A program made the translations under genes and the position numbers. From Polyangiaceae bacterium (GTDB lineage Bacteria > Myxococcota > Polyangia > Polyangiales > Polyangiaceae), in NCBI GenBank assembly GCA_025936205.1, contig JAICTU010000417.1:1-8292 (forward strand): DNA of 8,292 nucleotides. The letters are read 5' to 3'. Positions 1-6,012 of the stretch are shown piece after piece. Within the stretch, counting starts at the first letter, position 1. Every line of letters starts with the position of its first letter. The notes beneath the pieces are model-generated. The model saw nothing but the letters and a program-made list of their open reading frames with translations. It did not search any database and was not told the DNA's origin.

Positions 1-1214
1 AATCCAGACGCCACCTTCGCTGGGACATCGAGCGAGTTCGAGGCCGACAGCGGCGCGGGCGGACGCTGCGCGCGGCCGTCCACCGGCGCGCCGAGCTCGC
101 CCGGCAGCACGCGAAAGTCGCTGGCAGCGCCTGCGCCGCGCAGCTCACCCCGGTGCAGCGCGCGGTGATGGGCCGAGCACAGCGTGACGAGATTGTCCGC
201 GCTATGGCTGCCGCCTTCGGAGCGCGGCCGGATGTGATGCAGATCGAGGAAGGTGGCGTTCCGGCAGCCGGCGACGCGACAGCGCCGCTCATCCCGGCGC
301 AGCACCGCGCGGCGCAGCGCGGGCGGGATGTCTTGCCGGGCCCGCGTGGCCTTGCGATTCGGAGCGCGCTCGCCGGGGGCGGTGCCCACGTGGGCAACAG
401 GGTGCTCCTCGTGGTCAGGGCGATGTTCGCGATCGACGCCGATGCCAGCGTCGGCGGGAAGGCCTCTCTCGTGGGAGGCGTCCTCCTCCAGCGTCGGCAA
501 GCGCTGCGCGTCGCACTCGGCCATCTCCACGATCTCGGGCGGGACGGGGACCAGCTGTCCGTTGGCAGGCTGGCGCCCGCTGCCGCACTCCGGACAGACG
601 CTGAGCGCAATCTGGTAGCTCGAGCGGCCCTCGTCACGCTGGCCGAGCGCAGGGCCGCCGAGAACGCAGCGCGCCAGCTCGAGCAGGGCCGCATCATCGT
701 CGAAAGAGCTCGCGCTCCGCCGGCGCAGCTCCAGCAGCGCCTCTCGAAACAGCGCGTACGTCTCGGCCGTCACTTCGAAGCGCAGCACGTAGCGCAGCGC
801 CCGCGGATCCGCTGCGGCAGACGGTGCATCTCCGGGGCGCTTTGCCCGCGACCAGCGGTTCGAGCTGGCGCACCGTCTTGCCTTGCGCCGCTTGCAACCA
901 GGCGTCTTCGGTTTCTCTCACCGCCACCCGCGTTATCTCGCGCAGCGCGCACCAGCCGAGCCGGCCTGCTCGAGCGCCGCTCGCGGCGCCGGCAGCTGCT
1001 CCAGCGCTTCGGCGACGCGCAGCTTTTCCAAGATCGAGCGCGGCGTGTAGCCGAAGAGCTGTTCCACATAACTGACGAAGCTGCCGAAACCCAGGTGCAC
1101 GTGCGCTCGAGCCCGCCGCGCGCGCAGCAGCCAGTGGCCCTCCAGCACATCGGCGGCGGCCCGCTCCCGCGCCAGCTGCGACAACGTCTCGTGCCCGATC
1201 TTCCATTCGCTCAT
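1..1214 (-). pseudogene. HNH endonuclease, frameshifted twice, C-terminus beyond the left edge
   Basis: The C-terminal part carries a classic HNH nuclease motif at about 150-290: a Cys pair in RCRVAGC, then DLHHI, PRSEGG, the Asn in DNLVTLC and a final AHH. By family knowledge this is a metal-dependent DNA-cutting fold. The preceding part resembles the helical N-terminal domain common in myxobacterial HNH proteins, with stretches such as LREITRVAVRETEDAW and GKTVRQLEPLV. The start at 1214 (MSEWKIG) has GGAGG five bases upstream. The reading frame breaks near 970, where one base appears lost (ALE-AGRLGW expected), meets TAA at 933-935 in the original frame, and is restored near 834-837, where a run of three C's (minus strand) has become four (AGKAPGDAPS expected). 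The shifts cancel, so 1214-970 and 836-1 share one frame, with no stop seen down to base 1. About 45 residues between them are out of frame. This is either a decayed gene or two sequencing errors in homopolymers. Biological role unknown; no partner gene is visible. Confidence 0.88.
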
Positions 1215-1284
1215 GCGTCCCTCCCGCTTCGGGCAGCACTCTATCATGGCGATTTTCGAGGCTCGAATTGCCGCCCAGCTCTGC

Positions 1285-1507
1285 TCGCAGCGAGCCCGAA
1301 TGAGTTGGCGTCGACGCGTCACCAGAGCTTCCAACTCACGATGGGCTTCTCGGCCAAGGGCCGAATTTCCGGCTGAATGGCTTCGGCGAGGTGCGCCAGC
1401 ACATCCGCATCGATCCCGTCCGTCTTCGCCAACCGTTCCGTCGCCTGTGCAAACTGTCGGATCTGGCGGGCATTGACCACCATGCGACGCCGGCTTCGCC
1501 CAACCTT
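1285..1507 (-). mobile_element. IS110-family transposase remnant
   Basis: The minus strand from 1483 encodes MVVNARQIRQFAQATERLAK followed by TDGIDADVLAHLAEAI. This matches the N-terminal DEDD-transposase region of IS110-type elements, where a VVNARQ stretch is followed by the conserved LAKTD..DA..LA segment. This frame stops at 1319-1321. The continuation RELEALVTRRRQLI, typical of the next part of the family, is in another frame from about 1349, so there is a frameshift near 1350. Just upstream, LGEAGVA in a third frame (about 1484-1507) may match the residues that normally precede the VVNARQ stretch, which would be a further indel. Only about 70 codons of a protein usually 300-400 residues long are recognisable; the rest of the RNase-H-like domain and the C-terminal Tnp domain are absent. 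After QLI the similarity fades and HNH upstream DNA follows. It is non-functional. Family assignment is from motifs only. Confidence 0.72.
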
Positions 1508-1628
1508 GTGATGCGAGCTCTTTTTGGCTCTGGCAGGTGTTCGGGCTCCTCCGAGGTCTACCGCGCAGCGACCCTCGCTCGGGAACGGGCTCGTTGGCCC
1601 CAGGCTTGGCTTGCGCACAAGGCTCACA

Positions 1629-1668
1629 GGTACTTCACTGGCGCAAATGAGGAGCACCTGGCGTTGCG
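1629..1668 (+). repeat. diverged direct repeat, copy 1
   Basis: The core GCGCAAATGAGGAGCACCT plus GGCGTTGCG (1641-1668) recurs at 1865-1893. The two cores share 26 identical positions with one substitution and two small indels. The flanking 12 bases on the left (GGTACTTCACTG) match at 8 positions. The copies lie about 224 bp apart in the same orientation. They may be remains of a duplicated intergenic element or of a small non-autonomous mobile element. Neither is in a recognisable gene. Confidence 0.6.
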
Positions 1669-1837
1669 AGCAGGAATCGTGGCTCGGCCTGCCCGGCACC
1701 CGCCGGCGCCAGGATGGGCCGGCACTGGTGCTGAACTGAGAGCGCCAGCGGGCATATCCTGGCGACGCGCGGAGAGCTGTGGGGCCGAGCCCTGTCTGAT
1801 TCTCACGACTCGCGGCAGTTCGCTTTTTTTGTGACAT

Positions 1838-1852
1838 CTCAGGTTTCCTGAG
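1838..1852. repeat. perfect inverted repeat CTCAGG-TTT-CCTGAG
   Basis: A 6-bp stem with a 3-base loop. An alternative stem GGTTTCC/GGAACC with one bulge (about 1842-1857) overlaps it, so two mutually exclusive hairpins can be drawn. A run of seven or eight T's lies just before it on the plus strand, the wrong side for a plus-strand intrinsic terminator. A transcript of the minus strand would carry A's after the hairpin, which also does not fit a terminator. It could be a decayed insertion-sequence end. Confidence 0.45.
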
Positions 1853-1893
1853 GAACCTCACGTCGCGCAAAAATGAGGGCACCTCGCGTTGCG
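1852..1893 (+). repeat. diverged direct repeat, copy 2
   Basis: This is the second copy of the repeat at 1629-1668. It begins GGAACCTCACGTC and continues GCGCAAAAATGAGGGCACCT then CGCGTTGCG. Compared with copy 1 it has two more A's in the A-run and lacks one A after TGAGG. Its left end overlaps the inverted repeat at 1838-1852 by one base, so the original unit may have included a hairpin that copy 1 has lost. Confidence 0.6.
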
Positions 1894-1909
1894 CTGTTTC
1901 GTCGAACGC

Positions 1910-1928
1910 GTATCCGCGCAGCGGATAC
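1910..1928. repeat. hairpin GTATCCGC-GCA-GCGGATAC downstream of the GGDEF-EAL gene
   Basis: A perfect 8-bp stem with a 3-base loop, located 42-60 bases beyond the stop codon of the minus-strand GGDEF-EAL gene. A second small hairpin (ACTGC/GCAGT, about 1927-1940) adjoins it. There is no T-tract on either side, so it is not a canonical intrinsic terminator. It could protect the 3' end of the mRNA or help Rho-type ending. The placement is suggestive, the function is inferred. Confidence 0.4.
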
Positions 1929-1969
1929 TGCTGCCGCAGTGCCGTGCCCGCTGACTTTCTTCGTGGAGC

Positions 1970-3622
1970 TCAGACGCGAATGGAGCGCAGCGAATCCTTC
2001 AGCGACGGCCGCACCGAGGACTGCGGCGGCGCGGTCACGATCGGGTTGACCATCGGAGCCTGCGCGATGCGCAGGTTGGTCAGCGAGCGCGAGATCGGGC
2101 TCTTGGCGTAGTTGGCCAGGAACGTCGTGTACTCGCTCGGAGGCAGCGGGCGGCTGATCAGGTAGCCCTGGGCGATGTCACAGCCGAGCGCGATCAAGCG
2201 GCGCAGCTCGCCCTCGGTCTCGACGCCTTCCGCCACCACCTCCAGCCCGAACGCGCGGGCCAGCTTGATCACGGCGCTGGTGATCAGCGCGTTGCTCTCG
2301 TTGGTGTCGATGTCGCGCACGAAGCTGCGGTCGATCTTGAGCTCGCGCGCGGGCAACGTGCGCAGGTAGGTGAGGGAGCTGTAACCGGTGCCGAAGTCAT
2401 CGATGGCGAGCTCCACGCCGATCTCGCGGAAGCGCTCCAGCACACCGGCGGCGCGTTCGGGGTTGGCCATCACCGCGCTCTCGGTGATCTCCATCATCAT
2501 CCGATCCGGCGCCACCTTGCCGCGCTCGAGCAGCTGGGCGAGGTGCTCCGGCAGCTTCTCGTCCGCCAGGTTGCGCGCCGAGAGGTTGATCGCGACGCGC
2601 GTCTGGATGCCCGCCTTCTCCCACTCCGTCAGCTGGCGCAGGGCCTCTTCCACGACCCATGCCGTGAGCGGCTTGATCAGGCTGGTCTGCTCGGCGAGCG
2701 GGATGAACTCGCCCGGCGACACGCGGCCCAGCTCCGGGCTGTCCCAGCGCACGAGTGCCTCGGCTCCGATGATCGCGCCCGAGGCCAGGTGCAGCTTGGG
2801 CTGGTAGTGCAGGATCAGCTCGTTGCGCTGCACGGCCGAGCGTAACATACCGAACATCAACAGGCGCCGGCGTGAGTCGGTGTCCTTCTCGGTGCGATAG
2901 ATCGCGAAGCGCTCGCCGTCGGCCTTGGCCTGGTTCAACGCCAGCTCGGCGCGCTGCAGTAGCTGTACGCTGTCTTCCGCCAGGGTCGGGAAGGTGGCGA
3001 CGCCGCACAGGGCCTCCAGCTCGATCGGAGTCTGATCGATGTAGAAGGGCGTTTCCATCAGCTGGTACAGCCGCTCCGCCGCCTGGCTCGCCGTCTTCGG
3101 ATCGACTCCGTGGCGCAGGATGCCGAATACGTCTGCGCCCAGGCGCGCCGCCGCGTCCGCGCCCTGCAGCTCGCTCGCGATGCGCGCCGCGACCTGTTCC
3201 AGCAGGCGATCGCCGGTGGCGTGGCCCAGCGTACCATTGACTACCTGGAAGCGCCGCAGATCGAGCAAGATCAGGGCCAGAGTGATGCCGTTTCGGCGCG
3301 CATTTTCGACGGCCTCGGCCAGGTGCTTTTGCAGCCAGACGCGGTTGGGCAGCTGCGTCAGCGCGTCCTGCACGCCTTGCTGCTCGAGATCGCGCTGGAT
3401 GCGCTCGCGCTCCGCGAGCTCGCGCAAGAGCGGCCGATACCAGCGCCTGTAGAGCAGCGGCAGCGGCAGGAGAAGTAGTATCAGGCTCACGGTCGCGGTC
3501 GCGAGCCGCCAGCGATCCGAGAGCAGATTCAGCAGGATGACGCCGGCCACATCCGCGGCGAGAATGGCCGCCGCCGTCGCGACCAGCGGGCGCTCGGGCA
3601 GGGGACGTTGGGGCGGAAGCAT
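1970..3622 (-). CDS. membrane-anchored GGDEF-EAL protein, probable c-di-GMP phosphodiesterase
   Basis: 550 residues from the chosen ATG. Two hydrophobic helices (about 13-33 and 40-58) with a very short loop anchor it in the inner membrane, followed by a charged linker helix (about 60-82), a GGDEF domain (about 85-245) and an EAL domain (about 255-505), then a 45-residue tail rich in Ser/Pro. The GGDEF signature is degraded to GADVF (162-166), and the usual FKxxND is FQVVNG; the Arg of the inhibitory RxxD site is also missing. Cyclase activity is therefore unlikely. The EAL domain keeps EAL (288-290), the Asn of INLS, Glu in MEITES, both Asp of DDFGTGYSS (408-409), Lys in LKID, Glu in AEGVET and Gln in QGY, as expected for an active c-di-GMP hydrolase. 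The reading frame is open up to a GTG at 3811, but those 63 extra residues are Arg-rich and featureless. The start at 3622 lies just before the first helix, though without a good Shine-Dalgarno. No dedicated sensor domain is visible. Transcribed away from the LacI operon. Confidence 0.94.
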   Translation of the reverse strand: MLPPQRPLPERPLVATAAAILAADVAGVILLNLLSDRWRLATATVSLILLLLPLPLLYRRWYRPLLRELAERERIQRDLEQQGVQDALTQLPNRVWLQKHLAEAVENARRNGITLALILLDLRRFQVVNGTLGHATGDRLLEQVAARIASELQGADAAARLGADVFGILRHGVDPKTASQAAERLYQLMETPFYIDQTPIELEALCGVATFPTLAEDSVQLLQRAELALNQAKADGERFAIYRTEKDTDSRRRLLMFGMLRSAVQRNELILHYQPKLHLASGAIIGAEALVRWDSPELGRVSPGEFIPLAEQTSLIKPLTAWVVEEALRQLTEWEKAGIQTRVAINLSARNLADEKLPEHLAQLLERGKVAPDRMMMEITESAVMANPERAAGVLERFREIGVELAIDDFGTGYSSLTYLRTLPARELKIDRSFVRDIDTNESNALITSAVIKLARAFGLEVVAEGVETEGELRRLIALGCDIAQGYLISRPLPPSEYTTFLANYAKSPISRSLTNLRIAQAPMVNPIVTAPPQSSVRPSLKDSLRSIRV

Positions 3623-3829
3623 GGTTTCTGCGGGGCGGGCCGTCTGCCTCCTGCGGCTTGGCTCCCACCTGGCGAACGATACGGACCGCCGCGCGATGCG
3701 GATTACTGGCGCGCCGCGCAGCGTGTCGTCTCGCGCCATCGGGCAGCGCAGGGGTGAGCAGGTGCGCGCCTGCCGACCCATTGGCCTGACGCGGCGCAGC
3801 CCAGAAAACACCGCTCGGGTGGTCTGCGC
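3623..3829. promoter_or_regulatory. divergent intergenic region between GGDEF-EAL and LacI genes
   Basis: About 207 bp separate the chosen start of the minus-strand GGDEF-EAL gene from the plus-strand regulator, so promoters for both directions should lie here. No strong sigma-70 -35/-10 pair is visible. Weak candidates are TTGGCC at 3781 with an A-rich GAAAAC at 3804 on the plus strand. A palindromic GGCGCGCC sits at 3708-3715, and a longer near-palindrome at 3758-3773. If the GGDEF-EAL gene actually starts at the upstream GTG (3811), this region shrinks to under 20 bp. Confidence 0.5.
3758..3773. promoter_or_regulatory. candidate LacI-family operator (near-palindrome with central CG)
   Basis: GCAGGTGCGCGCCTGC is symmetric at 14 of 16 positions and its centre falls between C and G. 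LacI-family operators are typically palindromes of 14-20 bp with a central CG bound by the hinge helices. It lies 57 bp before the proposed regulator start, a plausible place for autoregulation. In such GC-rich DNA, palindromes of this kind also arise by chance, so this is a weak call. Confidence 0.3.
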
Positions 3830-4978
3830 GTGTTAGCGTCTGGCGCCGTGTCAGCGCCCCTCGAGCCTGATCCCGACGAGAGCGAGCCCGCCGAAGAAAT
3901 GGAGCTCCCGCCCGCCCGCGGGCGGCGCCGCGTCGCGGCTCTGAACAAGGACAAGCCCACGATCCGCGTGGTGGCGGAGCGCGCGCAGGTCGCGGTGAGC
4001 ACCGTCTCGCGCGTGCTCAACGGCGGCTACGCGAGCGCCGCTGCCAAGGGCCGCGTGCAGCTGGCGATCCAGGAGCTCGGCTACGCGCCGTCGATCACGG
4101 CGCAGAGCTTGGTCACGGGGCGCTCCGGCTGCATCGGCGTGGTGTCGTACACCAGCCAGACCACCTGGTTCTCACAGATCTTGGCCGGTATCGAGGAGCA
4201 GCTCGCCGATAGCCGGCAGAGCGTGCTGCTCGCCAGCTTGATGCTGAATGGTCGTTACGACTCCAGCCGGGTCGCGGCCTGGATCACCGAGCGCCGCGTC
4301 GATGGTCTGATGTTCATCCGCTACACGCGGCGCGAGCACGGGCTGTTCACGGCGGCGGCCGCCGCCGGTCTACCGGTGGTGCTGATCGGTCCCGACATCA
4401 AGGCGCCGGCGAGCTCGATCGTGCGCTGCAACAACGTCGATGCAGGCCGTATCGTCGCCGAGCACCTGATCGGGCTCGGCCATCGCCGTATCGCCTTCGC
4501 CGGCGGTCCCCGCGACTCGATCGACACGCGCGATCGGCACCGCGGCTTGAGCCAGGCGCTCGCAGAACGCGAGATCGAGCTGCCGGAAAAACGGGTCTGG
4601 TTCGGACCCAACTATGGGCCCGAATCCGGCGTCGAATACGCGCACTCGTTCCTGGCGCTGCCGCAGCGCGCGCGTCCGAGCGCGGTGGTGCTGGGCAACG
4701 ACGCGATGGCGCTCGGCTTCATGCGTACCGTGCTGCAACAGGGTGTGAAGATTCCGGACGAAGTGTCTGTCGTGGGCTTCGACGGCATCCCCGAGGGCGG
4801 CTTGTATTTCCCGGGATTGACCACTGTACTGCAGCCGGCCCATCGCATGGGCTCGAGCGGCTGCCGCGCGCTGCTGGAATGCATCGCGAATCCCGATCTC
4901 GAACGTACGGCAGATGTGCAGTACGGTGTGGAGCTCGTGGTGCGGGAAAGCACCAGCGAGGCACGGAGTTCGAAATGA
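3830..4978 (+). CDS. LacI-family transcriptional regulator
   Basis: 382 residues from GTG at 3830. The N-terminal helix-turn-helix is clear at about 43-64 (TIRVVAERAQVAVSTVSRVL), followed by the hinge region (AQSLVTGRSG, about 91-100) and a periplasmic-binding-protein-like sensor domain (from about 101, GVVSYTSQ, to the end) with family landmarks such as GLGHRRIAFAGG, VVLGNDAMALGF, and IPDEVSVVGFDGIP. By family knowledge it binds a palindromic operator as a dimer or tetramer and releases it, or grips it, on binding a sugar-like ligand. The start is uncertain: the first 23 residues are acidic and not needed for the fold, and ATG at 3899 (MELPPARGRRR) is an alternative. Its stop overlaps the next gene's start (ATGA), so regulator and oxidoreductase are co-transcribed and probably translationally coupled. 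This suggests that it controls its own operon, with a sugar or sugar derivative as effector. The exact ligand cannot be inferred. Confidence 0.95.
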   Translation: MLASGAVSAPLEPDPDESEPAEEMELPPARGRRRVAALNKDKPTIRVVAERAQVAVSTVSRVLNGGYASAAAKGRVQLAIQELGYAPSITAQSLVTGRSGCIGVVSYTSQTTWFSQILAGIEEQLADSRQSVLLASLMLNGRYDSSRVAAWITERRVDGLMFIRYTRREHGLFTAAAAAGLPVVLIGPDIKAPASSIVRCNNVDAGRIVAEHLIGLGHRRIAFAGGPRDSIDTRDRHRGLSQALAEREIELPEKRVWFGPNYGPESGVEYAHSFLALPQRARPSAVVLGNDAMALGFMRTVLQQGVKIPDEVSVVGFDGIPEGGLYFPGLTTVLQPAHRMGSSGCRALLECIANPDLERTADVQYGVELVVRESTSEARSSK

Positions 4979-6012
4979 AAGCCCGTCGGCGGTCGTCTGG
5001 GCCGCTTCGAGTGTTGCTCGTCGGCGTCGGTAATCGCGGCGTCTGGCCTCTGGAGAGATGTACGCCGGACTCGGGCTTCGTGCCCGCGGCCCTGTGTGAC
5101 GTGCGCGACACAGCTCTGCGCGAGGCCCGCGAGCGCACGGGGCTGCCGGAGTCGGTGTGCTATGAGAACTACACCGAGGCGCTGGCGCGCAGCGGCCCGG
5201 ACATCGACTGCATCATCATCTGCGCGCCGACCATCTTTCACGTGCCCTACGCGAGCCAGGCGGTGGAGGCGGGCATCCCGGTGCTGGTGGAGAAGGGCAT
5301 GGGGCCCGACTGGGCGAGCGCGCGCGCGCTGACCACGATCACCGCCGATCGCGGTGGCAAGGTCTGCGTGGCGCAGAACTATCGCTACAACCCTCTGGAG
5401 CGCACCATCCGCCGCGCGCTGACCGAGCCCGGCCATCCCGCGCACCCCGGCGTAGTGCACCTGGTGAGCTACGCGCATCAGCGCGTGCGCCCCGAGCCGC
5501 GCACGCTCAGCTATCCGTTCGCCAGCGTCTGGGACATGTCCTGCCATCACTTCGACAACCTGGCGTTCTGGTTCGGCCCGATCGCGTCGATGACGGCTCA
5601 GGGCTGGCGCTCCTCCTGGTCGGCGTACACGCACGACACCAACACGGCGGCGCACATCCGCTTCGAGAGCAAGGTGCGCGGCCACTACATCCACACGCAC
5701 GACGCAGCCCGCGCCAGCTTGCGCATCGAGATCCACGGTGAACGCGGCGCGCTGGTCTACGACGAAGAGGCGGGGCTGACCTTCAACGAGCGGCCGCTGG
5801 AGCAGTTCGGCACGAGCGCGATCCAGCCGGTGCAGCTGGACGAGGCGCGCGGCGAGGCGGACCTGCTGCAGGACTTTTACGCGTACATCACCAGCGGAAT
5901 CGAGCCGGGGGTGAGCGTGCGCCACAACCTCGAGACGATGGCGGCTTGCGAGATGATGGTGCGCTCGATCACCGAGCGGCGTGAGTGCTTCCGCAAGGAG
6001 CTGAACTCCTGA
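4975..6012 (+). CDS. Gfo/Idh/MocA-family NAD(P)-dependent oxidoreductase
   Basis: 345 residues, normal for the family. The Rossmann fold starts with LRVLLVGVGNRG (11-22), the dinucleotide-binding GxGxxG motif. IDCIIICAPTIFHV (77-90) is the strand that follows the second half of the nucleotide site. The usual EKP of the active site reads EKG (106-108), keeping the Lys. The catalytic HxxD pair is in SCHHFDNLAFWFG (His191, Asp194). The C-terminal alpha/beta domain, which binds substrate, fills the rest. Such enzymes oxidise or reduce a hydroxyl or aldehyde of sugars, inositols, glucosides or related compounds. The start ATG overlaps the regulator's stop by four bases and has GGAG six bases upstream; the open frame extends back to 4879 but only into the regulator. 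A catabolic role next to a regulator and a solute-binding protein is inferred. The substrate is unknown. Confidence 0.94.
   Translation: MKARRRSSGPLRVLLVGVGNRGVWPLERCTPDSGFVPAALCDVRDTALREARERTGLPESVCYENYTEALARSGPDIDCIIICAPTIFHVPYASQAVEAGIPVLVEKGMGPDWASARALTTITADRGGKVCVAQNYRYNPLERTIRRALTEPGHPAHPGVVHLVSYAHQRVRPEPRTLSYPFASVWDMSCHHFDNLAFWFGPIASMTAQGWRSSWSAYTHDTNTAAHIRFESKVRGHYIHTHDAARASLRIEIHGERGALVYDEEAGLTFNERPLEQFGTSAIQPVQLDEARGEADLLQDFYAYITSGIEPGVSVRHNLETMAACEMMVRSITERRECFRKELNS
5995..6011 (+). promoter_or_regulatory. Shine-Dalgarno AAGGAG and probable CTG start of the binding-protein gene
   Basis: AAGGAG (5995-6000) is a full match to the anti-Shine-Dalgarno and lies eight bases before CTG at 6009-6011, an ideal spacing. 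That CTG overlaps the oxidoreductase stop as CTGA, mirroring the ATGA junction upstream. In this frame a stop at 5982-5984 is followed directly by GTG at 5985, which has no comparable ribosome site. No ATG occurs until about 6513, inside the conserved domain. CTG is therefore the best-supported start, GTG 5985 the conventional alternative. Confidence 0.6.

Larger units (their letters stand above)
1508..1969. other. gene-free stretch between IS110 remnant and GGDEF-EAL gene
   Basis: Open frames exist here on both strands, but none gives a recognisable protein. The stretch contains a diverged direct repeat (1629-1668 and 1852-1893), a perfect 6-bp inverted repeat next to a T-run (about 1824-1852) and an 8-bp hairpin (1910-1928). 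It also has more A/T-rich patches than the flanking genes. Lying beside a broken transposase, it is probably residue of past insertions and deletions. No terminator with a U-tract and no convincing promoter was seen. Confidence 0.6.

Noticed and set aside
153..1376. A 407-codon open frame on the plus strand opposite the HNH gene
   Set aside because: It is Arg/Ala-rich low-complexity translation with no motif. The minus strand in the same place encodes a clear HNH domain. GC-biased third positions keep antisense frames open.
1824..1852. T-run plus hairpin as an intrinsic terminator
   Set aside because: On the plus strand the T-run comes before the hairpin, and on the minus strand it reads as A's after it. 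Neither order fits an intrinsic terminator.
1319..1882. A 187-codon minus-strand frame taken as one complete gene
   Set aside because: Only its last 54 residues resemble a protein family (IS110). The first 130 are unlike any I know, and the family match continues in another frame, so it is a remnant and not a gene.
3623..3811. A 63-residue N-terminal extension of the GGDEF-EAL protein
   Set aside because: The frame is open to a GTG, but the segment is Arg-rich, has no domain and no clear ribosome site, and would occupy almost the whole divergent promoter region. It is kept only as a possibility.
4612..5925. A 437-codon minus-strand open frame across the LacI and oxidoreductase genes
   Set aside because: The translation is an Arg/Ala/His/Val-rich shadow. 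The plus strand carries all conserved motifs of two well-known families.
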